Shown: piece by piece, positions 1 to 7,191 of the stretch
How the letters are laid out: every line of letters starts with the position of its first letter
Numbering within the stretch: the first letter of the stretch is position 1
Source: a virus
Virus record (IMG/VR): IMGVR_UViG_3300021354_000039
Coordinates: 1-20,220 of that record
Length of the DNA stretch: 20,220 nt
Strand: one strand, 5' to 3'
Translations under genes and position numbers: made by a program
The notes under the pieces: generated by a model
Told to the model about the DNA's origin: nothing
Databases searched by the model: none
Seen by the model: the letters and a program-made list of their open reading frames with translations, nothing else

Positions 1-123
1 TCATCAAATAGTCTTTATTCTCATAAACAACCTTTTGACCACTATGCTCACCAAACAATCATGTATTGTTTGGTGAGCATAGTGGTCAAAAGGTTGTTTA
101 TGAGAATAAAGACTATTTGATGA
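1..123. repeat. Perfect 59-bp inverted repeat, 5-base loop, at the window edge
   Basis: Bases 1-59 are the exact reverse complement of 65-123; the unpaired centre is 60-64 (catgt). The right arm is ordinary coding sequence for the GroES C-terminus, so the left arm is a mirror copy of that coding sequence on the minus strand and ends with the window. No mismatch exists over 59 pairs, whereas a natural palindrome inside a coding gene would normally have diverged. The likeliest reading is a strand-switch or fold-back chimera, or an assembly error, at a contig end. A closed-hairpin telomere is a less likely alternative because it would truncate the gene. Confidence 0.95.
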
Positions 124-158
124 TGCGCGCAACAGACGTTATTGGAATTTTAGATTGA
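63..158 (+). CDS. groES: Co-chaperonin GroES (cpn10), C-terminal fragment
   Basis: The open frame ending at the TGA 156-158 reads VLFGEHSGQKVV followed by YENKDYLMMRATDVIGILD. This matches the GroES C-terminus, where bacterial proteins read VLFGKYxGxEV...GEEYLVMREDDILGVL. It covers the strand leading to the last beta strands of the barrel. GroES caps GroEL during folding; phage versions (such as T4 gp31) adapt the host chaperonin for capsid-protein folding, which fits a place just upstream of head genes. The mobile loop and N-terminus are missing: the frame runs into the inverted-repeat centre at 60-64 and meets a stop at 36-38, so the gene is cut by the fold-back and the cut is probably not biological. 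The TGA overlaps the next gene's TTG start. Family assignment is from pattern recall, not a search. Confidence 0.8.
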   Translation, partial: VLFGEHSGQKVVYENKDYLMMRATDVIGILD

Positions 159-652
159 GTCTACGTCAAGACGCCCTTTTTCAAGGCTTAACTCGGTATT
201 TTACGGGTAAGCCATGTAAGCATGGGCATTTAGCTGAAAGATACGCAAAAGATGGTAATTGTGTAAATTGCACAAAAATTAAGCTTAACAAGTATCGTGA
301 GTTAAATCATAGCCTTGTTAATGAACGACGCCGCGCAAGCAAAGAAACTAACCGTAAAAGCACCGCACGATGGATAAAAGCCAATGCAGGTGTAGTTAAT
401 GCGTGGAATATGAAACGATACGCAGCCAAAAAACACCGCACTCCAGCATGGTTAACAAAAATAGACGCGGAAAGAATTGAAAATGTTTACAAACTTGCTA
501 CACTACAGTCTAAAATAACTGGGACAATTTGGCACGTTGACCATATAATTCCGTTACAAGGTAAATATGTATCGGGCTTACACGTTCCTGCTAACTTGAG
601 AGCTATTCCAGGTGCGGACAACATAAGAAAGCGTAACAGTTATGGGCTATGA
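155..652 (+). CDS. HNH endonuclease with N-terminal zinc-binding motif
   Basis: The 165-residue protein is probably a nicking or double-strand endonuclease of the phage HNH type. Residues 127-161 hold the core: HVDHIIPL (H127, D129, H130), a short loop, then VPANLRAIP (N147) and DNIRKRN (N156, N161), the usual phage HNH spacing. Near the N-terminus, C21, H23, H25, C36 and C39 could bind zinc, and residues 40-100 are strongly basic. The start is a TTG at 155 that overlaps the GroES stop (TTGA), with GGA at 144-146 as a weak ribosome site; no ATG precedes the zinc motif, and the frame upstream closes at 107-109. The gene overlaps the portal start by 11 bases. Freestanding HNH genes like this are usually mobile or assist packaging; the sequence does not say which. 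Confidence 0.88.
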   Translation: MSLRQDALFQGLTRYFTGKPCKHGHLAERYAKDGNCVNCTKIKLNKYRELNHSLVNERRRASKETNRKSTARWIKANAGVVNAWNMKRYAAKKHRTPAWLTKIDAERIENVYKLATLQSKITGTIWHVDHIIPLQGKYVSGLHVPANLRAIPGADNIRKRNSYGL

Positions 653-2909
653 CCAGTCGTCTATGAATATTGTTGGCAAAGTAGCCGATGTTGGTAGTAA
701 CCCTACATCTATTCCTGAAGATAAATCAGATATTTTATCGACCATGCGTCATCGTTTCCAGATGGCGATGTCTGCTTACTCCGAGTCCCGTGAGGACGAG
801 TTAGATGACTTACGCTTTATGGCTGGATCTCCTGACAACGGTTGGCAATGGCCCGCAGACGTTCTAGCTACGAGAGGCGCTGTTCAAGGACAGACTATCA
901 ACGCAAGACCTTGCCTTACTATCAATAAGCTGCCACAGCACGTCAAACAAGTAACAAACGAACAGCGTCAGAATCGACCTTCTGGAAAAGTGATCCCTGC
1001 GGACGATAAAGGCGACATTGAAGTAGCGGAAGTGTTTGAAGGTATGGTTCGCCATATCGAGTATATGTCTGACGCCGATGTGGTCTATGACACTGCTTGC
1101 GAAAACCAAGTAACGTATGGTGAAGGTTATTTCCGCATTTTGACCGAGTTTTGCTATGACAATAGCTTTGACCAAGACATTCGTCTAGGCCGTATTCGCA
1201 ACGCATTTAGCGTTTATATGGATCCGATGATCCAAGACCCTGCTGGTTGCGATGCTGAATGGTGTTTTATTAGCCAAGACATTGAAAAAGATGAATACGA
1301 GCGTCAGTTCCCTGATGCCGCGCCCATCACATCCATTATGTCCCAAGGTGTAGGTGATGATTCCCTAAGCCAATGGATTAACGAGAACACTATTCGTATT
1401 GTTGAGTATTTCTACTACACGCATACCCCAACTAAGCTCAATTTGTATCCAGGCAATCAATCGTTTTACAACGGCAGCCCTGAAGATAATCAAATGAAAG
1501 AGATGGGTTTAAAACCCATTAAAACTCGCACCGTTGATGTTAAAAAAGTCATGTGGATGAAATCCAATGGCTACGAAGTGTTACAAGAGCAAGAATGGGC
1601 AGGCAAATGGATACCTGTGATTCGTGTAATTGGTAATGAATTTGAAGTAGATGGTCGCATTTATGTGTCTGGCTTGGTTCGTAATGCCAAAGATGCACAA
1701 CGTATGTACAACTACTGGGTATCTCAAGAAGCCGAAATGCTTGCCTTGGCTCCAAAAGCACCGTTTATCGGTTATGGTGGTCAGTTTGAAGGCTATGAGA
1801 ACCAATGGAAAACTGCTAACACGACCAATTGGCCGTATTTGGAAGTTAATCCCGATGTAACTGATGGAATGGGCGCAACGCTGCCACTACCGCAGCGCGC
1901 CCCACCGCCTTTGGCACAAACTGGACTTATCCAAGCCAAAATGGGTGCAAGTGACGATATTAAGTCTACAACTGGTCAATATGACTCTAGTCTTGGACAA
2001 ACATCTAACGAGCGTTCAGGTAAAGCAATCCTTGCGCGTGAGCGTCAAGGCGACGTAGGTACTTTCCACTACGGCGATAACTTGACTAAAGCAATTCGCT
2101 TTGCTACCCGTCAGTTAATTGACCTGATTCCTAAGATTTACGACACCGAGCGTATTGCTCGTATCGTAGGTGTAGATGGTGAAGTGTCGATGGTCAAGTT
2201 AAACCCTGAACAGCCTGAGCCAGTTAAGAAAATTGTTGACCAACAAGGCATTGTGATTGAAAAAATCTACAATCCGAGCGTGGGTATATATGATGTCGTG
2301 GCTACTACAGGCCCAGGCTACATGACTAAGCGCCAAGAGGCTATGGAAGCGATGGCGCAGATTTTGCAAGGCAATCCTCAGTTGTGGGCAGTTGCTGGCG
2401 ATCTATTTGTTAAGAATATGGATTGGCCTGGCGCTCAAGAGATGGCTAAACGCTTAGAAAAGACAATTGATCCTAAGCTTATGTCTAGTACAGACGAAGA
2501 TCCAGCCTTGCAAGCTGCACAGCAGCAGATTCAAGCAATGGGTCAAGAAATGGAACAAATGCACACAATGCTTCAAAATGTTGGTCATTCGATTGAGATG
2601 CAGGACTTGGAGCGTAAAGACTTTGAAGCCCAAATTAAGCTATTTGATGCGGAAACTAAACGTTTATCGGCAGTTCAAGCTTCTATGTCACCTGAACAGA
2701 TCCAAGATATTGTCATGGGAACTGTGCATGGCATGATGGTGAATGGCGATCTTGTAACCGAAATGCAACGTGACACAAGCATGGATATGCAAGAAGAAGA
2801 TCAAAGAGAAGCGCAGATGGAACAACCGATGCAACCTCAAGGTCAACCAATGCCACCTCAAGGCGTTATGCCTGAACAAATGCCACCACAAGGGATGCCA
2901 CCACAATGA
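642..2909 (+). CDS. Portal protein, P22 type
   Basis: At 755 residues it is close to P22 gp1 (725). As the dodecameric vertex ring it would form the DNA entry and exit channel, bind the terminase during packaging and carry the gp4-type adaptor. Recognisable family stretches include ARPCLTINKLPQHVKQVTNE near residue 90, followed by QRQNRPSG, and TYGEGYFRI near residue 157. Residues about 625-680 are rich in Q, E and M and look like a coiled coil, where P22-like portals have their C-terminal barrel. The last 35 residues are a low-complexity run of M, Q and P. The ATG at 642 overlaps the HNH gene; there is no clear ribosome site, so coupling or a start at 663 (MNIVGKV) is possible. HNH genes lie on both sides. 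Confidence 0.93.
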   Translation: MGYDQSSMNIVGKVADVGSNPTSIPEDKSDILSTMRHRFQMAMSAYSESREDELDDLRFMAGSPDNGWQWPADVLATRGAVQGQTINARPCLTINKLPQHVKQVTNEQRQNRPSGKVIPADDKGDIEVAEVFEGMVRHIEYMSDADVVYDTACENQVTYGEGYFRILTEFCYDNSFDQDIRLGRIRNAFSVYMDPMIQDPAGCDAEWCFISQDIEKDEYERQFPDAAPITSIMSQGVGDDSLSQWINENTIRIVEYFYYTHTPTKLNLYPGNQSFYNGSPEDNQMKEMGLKPIKTRTVDVKKVMWMKSNGYEVLQEQEWAGKWIPVIRVIGNEFEVDGRIYVSGLVRNAKDAQRMYNYWVSQEAEMLALAPKAPFIGYGGQFEGYENQWKTANTTNWPYLEVNPDVTDGMGATLPLPQRAPPPLAQTGLIQAKMGASDDIKSTTGQYDSSLGQTSNERSGKAILARERQGDVGTFHYGDNLTKAIRFATRQLIDLIPKIYDTERIARIVGVDGEVSMVKLNPEQPEPVKKIVDQQGIVIEKIYNPSVGIYDVVATTGPGYMTKRQEAMEAMAQILQGNPQLWAVAGDLFVKNMDWPGAQEMAKRLEKTIDPKLMSSTDEDPALQAAQQQIQAMGQEMEQMHTMLQNVGHSIEMQDLERKDFEAQIKLFDAETKRLSAVQASMSPEQIQDIVMGTVHGMMVNGDLVTEMQRDTSMDMQEEDQREAQMEQPMQPQGQPMPPQGVMPEQMPPQGMPPQ

Positions 2910-3385
2910 TACAAAGTGAAGCTTTAACTTTATTTGCGTATCAAAACGGCAATTTATATTGGCGGGTAAAACCTTCTCGTGGGGTGCATATCGGCGATGA
3001 AGTAGGAACTATTTGTTCTACTGGACATCGTCGAGCTATGTATAAACGTAAACTTTATGCAGTACATAGATTAATTTGGCTTATGCACTATGGCGATATG
3101 CCTGCTGAAATAGATCATAAAGATACAAATAAGCTAAATAATAGGCTAGAAAATCTACGTATTGCAAAAGGTAAAAACCAACAAAATGTTGGCTTTAGAA
3201 AAGACAACACATCAAAAGCTAAAAATGTTTACTGGCATAAACCGACTATGCGTTGGAGTGTTATTGTCACTGCAAACAAGCAAAGGCATAATGTAGGCTA
3301 TTTTGACGATTTTGAACTCGCAGATTTAGTAGCTACTGAAGCTAGAGTTAAATACCATAAGGAGTTTGCTAATCATGGCCTATAA
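2906..3385 (+). CDS. HNH endonuclease with AP2-type DNA-binding domain
   Basis: This 159-residue protein has the classic phage HNH/AP2 layout. Residues 7-60 form the lead-in (LFAYQNGNLYWR, then VHRLIW with H54 and R55). The HNH core is EIDHKDTNKLNNRLENLR, with D70, H71, N79 and N83. From about residue 103 an AP2-like domain follows (VYWHKPTMRWSVIVT ... VGYFDDFELADLVA), which in relatives binds DNA. The ATG overlaps the portal stop as ATGA, so translation is probably coupled. Such genes commonly home into phage genomes. Its position directly after the portal, with another HNH gene directly before it, is notable. The two HNH proteins belong to different subfamilies and are not duplicates. Confidence 0.9.
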   Translation: MIQSEALTLFAYQNGNLYWRVKPSRGVHIGDEVGTICSTGHRRAMYKRKLYAVHRLIWLMHYGDMPAEIDHKDTNKLNNRLENLRIAKGKNQQNVGFRKDNTSKAKNVYWHKPTMRWSVIVTANKQRHNVGYFDDFELADLVATEARVKYHKEFANHGL

Positions 3386-3743
3386 AGCCGCTGATTTTGT
3401 AGGAATTTTATTCTTAGCCCGGGATGTAACCCATTCGGTTCATCTCAATACGCGTAGCTACGCAAAGCATAAAGCTTTGCAAAAATTTTACGAAAGTATT
3501 ATTGACCTTGCAGATTCATTTGCCGAGGCATATCAGGGACGACACGGTTTAATTGGCCCAGTTAGTTTAATGTCTGCCAAAAAGACTAGCAATGTCGTTG
3601 AGTTTTTAGAGTCACAACTTGCAGAGATTGAATCCGTAAGATACGATGTTGTCGATAAAAGTGATAGCTCAATGCAACAATTGATTGACAATATTATTGA
3701 GTTATATCTTTCAACCTTGTATAAATTAAGGTTCTTAGCATGA
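3375..3743 (+). CDS. Short Dps/ferritin-like helical protein (DUF5856-like)
   Basis: The 122-residue protein looks like four helices (roughly 7-25, 30-56, 71-92 and 98-119). I recognise it as the phage family probably called DUF5856 (name recalled, unchecked). H20, H32, D47 and E51 have spacings of 12, 15 and 4, identical to the Dps ferroxidase ligands of E. coli Dps (H51, H63, D78, E82); the run DLADSFAEAYQG resembles the Dps helix-B motif DxxxE followed by LGG. A Dps-type role in iron oxidation or DNA protection is an inference. The protein is shorter than Dps (about 150-180 residues) and lacks a basic tail. The ATG at 3375 has AAGGAG at 3359-3364; a TTG at 3366 in frame is less likely. The stop overlaps the fibre start as ATGA. 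Confidence 0.78.
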   Translation: MAYKAADFVGILFLARDVTHSVHLNTRSYAKHKALQKFYESIIDLADSFAEAYQGRHGLIGPVSLMSAKKTSNVVEFLESQLAEIESVRYDVVDKSDSSMQQLIDNIIELYLSTLYKLRFLA

Positions 3744-5887
3744 CCGTTACTATAACGCACAGCACACCTTCAGATAGTAGTTTTAGCGCTACTGGTGCAA
3801 CCGCTTGGGATGCAAACCATACCTTAAGTGGTCTTGGAACAATGGCAGAGCAAAATGCCAATGCAGTAGCAGTTACAGGCGGTAGTGTTGATGGCACGAC
3901 CATTGGTGCTACCACAGCTTCTAATGCTGCGTTTACTTATGCTTCTACTAATAGCTCAACTAGCACAACTCCTGCCTTAAGTTATAACGCTTCTAATTCT
4001 TCATTTGTAAATGGGGCTACTGTTTCAGGTAGTTACCTGCAAAACATTATGCAGAACAAGAGTGGTACAGCAGGTGCTTCTACCAACTTTGCGGTTAGTA
4101 ACGACTTAGGCACAGATTCTACCTATTATGGTGAGTTTGGTATGAACTCCTCTGTATTTTCAAGTGGAACGCCTGCCGACTTTTTTAGTCTTAATAACGG
4201 AGTTTACTATTCAGGACACGATGGCGATATAAGTATTGGGTCAGGTAATGGCTATAAGACTTATTTAGCATGGGGAACTACTGGTCAATCTGCCCATGTG
4301 ATTAATGCTAGTGGTGCTATTGGTTTAAATACCAACATCACAGGAACTACTAACTTTGGTACTGCTGGTCAAGTATTAACTTCTGCTGGTTCTGCCGCAA
4401 CTCCTACATGGGGTACACCTTCTGCTGGTGCTGGTGGCTCTAACACTCAAGTTCAATATAACTCTAGTGGTGTATTAGCTGGCTCTGCCAACATGACCTT
4501 TAGTGGTACAGCATTAACATTAGCTAATGATGCAAGTATTTCAGGATTAACTGTTGGTAAAGGTGGTGGTGCTGTAGCAACAAATTCTGCGTTTGGTTTA
4601 GGTGCAATGGCTGCAACTGCTACTGGAACAAATAACACAGGGTTAGGAAATATTGCTTTAGCGGCATTAACTTCAGGTGCTAATAATACTGGCGTTGGTT
4701 CTTTTGCATTAACAGCAAATACAACAGGAATACAAAATACAGCAGTAGGTGCGGCAGCATTAAGACTTAATATATCAGGGGGTTCTAATACTGCGGTTGG
4801 TTATGTTTCACTTTATAGTAATACTGGCAGTAATAACTCTGCCATTGGAAATTCGTCTTTAAATGCAAATACTTCTGGTGCTGGTAATTGTGCTTTAGGA
4901 GCTAGTTCACTTTTATCAAACACAACTGGAAGCAATAGTGTTGCTATTGGTTTAAATGCCGCTAACAGAGCAACAGGCTCTAGCAATATATCTATTGGAG
5001 TTGAAGCATTATATTGGGGAATAAACTCCAGTAATAATGTGGCTGTAGGACATCAAGCTGTAGCCAATTCTTCTAATATATCAGGGCTTACTGGAGTAGG
5101 GTATAACGCCCTTTATAACAATACTACTAACATAGCAACACTAGGTTCTATTACTGGTGGTAGTGGTTACACCGATGGAACTTACAATGGCGTAACAATG
5201 AGTACCGTTAGTGGGGCAACATTTAATCCTAGCCCTACAGCTAATGTCACGGTAAGTGGTGGTGCAGTTACAGCAGTTACTTTGGTTAATCGTGGAGTAG
5301 CAGCAACAGTTACAACAGCAACAGTCCTTACGGTTACAGCCGCACAACTTGGTGGTACGGGGTCAGGGTTTTCTATTCCAGTAGCTACTTTTGCAAGCGG
5401 TACAGGCAACACAGCCGTAGGTTATCAAAGTTTATATACAAACAGTACAGGCGGTTCAAATACGGCTCATGGATACCAAGCTGGTTATGCAGTAACAACA
5501 GGCTCTAACAATGTATTTTTGGGACAAGGTTCAGGTTATACATCAACATTAACAACTACAGGATTTCAACTTGTTTATATAGGGTCTGGCTCAAGAGGCT
5601 CTGCTGCAACAAATCAAAACGAAATAGCCATTGGTTATAACGCAGTCGGATTGGGAACAAATACAAGTGTTATTGGTAATAGCTCAACTACACTAACTAA
5701 ATCATTTGGTGTATTCCGTCAAACTACTTATACAGTAGCTCAAGCAAACGCATTAACAGGTTTAGTTGCTGGAGATAGAGCATTTGTAACAGATGCTTTA
5801 ACTCCTGTATTTGGTTCTGCTGTAGTTGGTGGTGGTGCAATTAATGTGCCCATTTATTACAACGGCGCTGCTTGGTATGTTGGTTAA
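3740..5887 (+). CDS. Large tail fibre/adhesin with YadA-head-like repeats
   Basis: This 715-residue, Gly/Ser/Thr/Asn-rich protein has the composition of a trimeric phage fibre. About residues 290-465 and 550-645 consist of repeats of the type NTAVGxxAL..NTTGxN, which resemble the left-handed roll of YadA-type adhesin heads. A different beta-rich segment (about 466-550, starting ITGGSGYTDGTYNG and ending GSGFSIPVATF) splits the repeat array. The last 60 residues end AFVTDALTPVFGSAVVGGGA and a terminal aromatic strand; the same tip ends the protein at 14692-15681. The N-terminus (MTVTITHSTPSDSSFSATG) would attach it to the virion. Its job is presumably host adsorption. The start overlaps the upstream stop (ATGA). 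Placement between portal and scaffold is unusual for a fibre. Confidence 0.85.
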   Translation: MTVTITHSTPSDSSFSATGATAWDANHTLSGLGTMAEQNANAVAVTGGSVDGTTIGATTASNAAFTYASTNSSTSTTPALSYNASNSSFVNGATVSGSYLQNIMQNKSGTAGASTNFAVSNDLGTDSTYYGEFGMNSSVFSSGTPADFFSLNNGVYYSGHDGDISIGSGNGYKTYLAWGTTGQSAHVINASGAIGLNTNITGTTNFGTAGQVLTSAGSAATPTWGTPSAGAGGSNTQVQYNSSGVLAGSANMTFSGTALTLANDASISGLTVGKGGGAVATNSAFGLGAMAATATGTNNTGLGNIALAALTSGANNTGVGSFALTANTTGIQNTAVGAAALRLNISGGSNTAVGYVSLYSNTGSNNSAIGNSSLNANTSGAGNCALGASSLLSNTTGSNSVAIGLNAANRATGSSNISIGVEALYWGINSSNNVAVGHQAVANSSNISGLTGVGYNALYNNTTNIATLGSITGGSGYTDGTYNGVTMSTVSGATFNPSPTANVTVSGGAVTAVTLVNRGVAATVTTATVLTVTAAQLGGTGSGFSIPVATFASGTGNTAVGYQSLYTNSTGGSNTAHGYQAGYAVTTGSNNVFLGQGSGYTSTLTTTGFQLVYIGSGSRGSAATNQNEIAIGYNAVGLGTNTSVIGNSSTTLTKSFGVFRQTTYTVAQANALTGLVAGDRAFVTDALTPVFGSAVVGGGAINVPIYYNGAAWYVG

Positions 5888-5901
5888 TTTTAAGGATAGA
5901 T

Positions 5902-6225
5902 ATGAACACATACACATGGACAGTAACGGCATTATCAACCATGCCAACCCCAACACCTGATTATGTCGTGTACGCACAATACACAGTAACAGGCACAAAC
6001 GGAACAATCACAGTAGAAACTCAAGGCACAAGCCAGTTTTCAGTTAATCCTGACCAAACAGACTATGTACCCTATGCTGATTTGACAGAAGCTATCGTAT
6101 TAGGCTGGATTCAAAGCGAACAAAACTTGGTAGTCAATACACAGGCTAACTTGGATGGGCAGATTGATTCTATTTTAAATCCGCCTGTAAGCCCACAAAA
6201 CACACCACTTCCTTGGTCTAAATAA
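5902..6225 (+). CDS. Small tail-associated protein, DUF7936-like, copy A
   Basis: The 107-residue protein starts MNTYTWTVTALS at 5902 behind AAGGAT (5892-5897); an in-frame ATG at 5872 lies inside the fibre gene and has no ribosome site. It shows an N-terminal beta-sandwich-like half (VVYAQYTVTGTNGT), then a helix motif (YADLTEAIVLGWIQSE) and a C-terminus that ends PLPW. The protein at 15696-16046 shares the plan: NTYxW, QYxVxxTxG, LTExxVLxW, NPP and LPW. I recall this as a common phage family next to fibre genes (DUF7936; unchecked). A role as a fibre partner or chaperone is inferred from the fact that both copies directly follow a fibre gene. Confidence 0.75.
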   Translation: MNTYTWTVTALSTMPTPTPDYVVYAQYTVTGTNGTITVETQGTSQFSVNPDQTDYVPYADLTEAIVLGWIQSEQNLVVNTQANLDGQIDSILNPPVSPQNTPLPWSK

Positions 6226-6240
6226 AAAAGATAGCTAAAT

Positions 6241-6357
6241 ATGGGAAACTTTTTTAGTGGATATTTCTTTTCTGGTGGCTTTTTTGGTAGTATTATCGAA
6301 GCTAGCATACAAGTTTTAATTAAAATTCGGTCTTTTACCGAACGAAGGAGAATTTAA
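6241..6357 (+). CDS. 38-residue Phe/Gly-rich small protein
   Basis: The frame reads MGNFFSGYFFSGGFFGSII followed by EASIQVLIKIRSF and a basic end, and stops at TAA 6355-6357, one base before the next ATG. Repeated FFSG/GGFFG units recall short phage proteins with the same FFGGGFFG pattern. The first 27 residues are hydrophobic, so it could insert in a membrane or in the virion; I cannot assign a role. No good ribosome site is visible (only aaaaaagata at 6226-6234), so translation would depend on coupling with the gene that ends at 6225. The 3' part overlaps the hairpin and ribosome site of the next gene. Confidence 0.5.
   Translation: MGNFFSGYFFSGGFFGSIIEASIQVLIKIRSFTERRRI
6326..6350 (+). 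promoter_or_regulatory. Hairpin directly upstream of a strong ribosome-binding site
   Basis: TTCGGT (6326-6331) pairs perfectly with ACCGAA (6337-6342) around a 5-base loop (CTTTT), and AAGGAG follows at 6345-6350, seven bases before the ATG at 6358. The stem has only six pairs and no U-run follows, so a terminator is unlikely. It may keep the ribosome site exposed or mark an mRNA processing point. The role is inferred; the pairing is seen. Confidence 0.5.
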
Positions 6358-6663
6358 ATGTCAGTAAATTTAAAAGCAATTACCACCCGTTTAGGGTATC
6401 AGCAGATCACTTCTTTAAGTTCGGCGACCAATTTAACTGTCCCTGTTAAAGATGTAAATGGCTTAAACTGCAAGCCTTCAATTGCTTTAATTACCCCCGA
6501 AACGCAAGCGGTGCGGTGGCGTGATGATGGCATTGCTCCTAGCGCTACTGTCGGTATGCCTCTTGCAACCGGGGTAACACTTCAGTATGACGGCGATTTA
6601 ACCAAAATTCAATTTTTTGAACAAGCTGGTAGTGCCAAGTTAAATATCAGTTACTACGCTTAA
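6358..6663 (+). CDS. Conserved phage protein of unknown function, 101 aa
   Basis: A beta-rich 101-residue protein without Cys-based motifs or membrane segments. It has the features I recall from a widespread small phage family: an N-terminal GYQQITSLSSATNLTVP, a middle AVRWRDDGIAPSATVGMPL and an end SAKLNISYYA. Its usual position is among head and tail genes, so a minor structural or decoration role is plausible, but this is inference. The start has the best ribosome site in the block (AAGGAG, seven-base spacer), which suggests high expression. It is followed after nine bases by the coiled-coil gene. Confidence 0.75.
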   Translation: MSVNLKAITTRLGYQQITSLSSATNLTVPVKDVNGLNCKPSIALITPETQAVRWRDDGIAPSATVGMPLATGVTLQYDGDLTKIQFFEQAGSAKLNISYYA

Positions 6664-6672
6664 AGGTGATAT

Positions 6673-7191
6673 ATGAACATTTCAAATGATGCTGGCGGTA
6701 TTGATTCAAGTCGATTTATAGACTACTTTACCAAGCAAATGCCTTTAGACCTAGCTCAAATGGCTGCTTTGCGCGATGAATTAGAACGTAGACAAGGTGC
6801 TTTAACTGCGGTAGATGAAGCTAATAGAGCTAAAACTGACGCAGAAGCCATTTTAGCTAAAACAAAAATTGAAGCCGCCGATTTGGTCACACGCGCAAGC
6901 GCTCAAAAACAAGCCGTTGATGCTCAATTAGCTGATATTGCTAGCCAAAAAACGGCACTTGCAGACCAACAAAGCACCTTTGTTGATAATGTAAAAGCTC
7001 AAAATTTGGATTTGCAATCTCGTAAAAATTCAGCCGATGCGTTAGATGCCGTATTAGCTAAACGTGAGGCAGATGTAAAAGCCCGTGAAGCAACCGCTTC
7101 GGCAACCGAAGCAAAACTAGCTAGTTATCAGCTTGAATTAGATGGTCGTATTAAAGCTTTTCAGGCTAAAGTAGCGTCTATTAGCGCTTAA
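6673..7191 (+). CDS. Coiled-coil protein of unknown function
   Basis: The 172-residue protein is almost wholly helical, with long Ala/Lys/Glu/Gln/Asp stretches from about residue 30 to 170 (for example ELERRQGALTAVDEANRAK and VLAKREADVKAREATAS) in heptad-like spacing. The N-terminal 30 residues (DSSRFIDYFTKQMPLDLAQM) form a short separate segment. There is no signal peptide or catalytic motif. It might be a structural spacer or an assembly factor; the function is unknown. AAAGGTGA at 6662-6669 is a fair ribosome site for the ATG at 6673. The stop is one base from the next ATG. Confidence 0.75.
   Translation: MNISNDAGGIDSSRFIDYFTKQMPLDLAQMAALRDELERRQGALTAVDEANRAKTDAEAILAKTKIEAADLVTRASAQKQAVDAQLADIASQKTALADQQSTFVDNVKAQNLDLQSRKNSADALDAVLAKREADVKAREATASATEAKLASYQLELDGRIKAFQAKVASISA

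Noticed and set aside
1-123. Telomere resolution site (N15-like hairpin end) or an attachment site.
   Set aside because: The arm is GroES coding sequence, no protelomerase or integrase is in view, and a fold-back artefact explains the perfect arms more simply.
63-158. Terminase large-subunit C-terminus, as expected upstream of a portal gene.
   Set aside because: The residues VLFGEHSGQKVV...YLMMRATDVIGIL match the GroES end and not a terminase end (no HAADAFRY-type motif).
864-1175. Minus-strand open frame inside the portal gene (also 943-1206 and 1549-1805).
   Set aside because: It lies wholly within the well-supported portal gene, has no ribosome site or recognisable domain, and all other genes run the other way.
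5141-5412. Cys-rich minus-strand frame (5141-5347) and its neighbour at 5182-5412.
   Set aside because: They are antisense readings of the repetitive GTT/ACA codons in the fibre gene and have no independent support.
6326-6342. Rho-independent terminator.
   Set aside because: The six-pair stem is not followed by a U-run and sits directly before a strong ribosome site.
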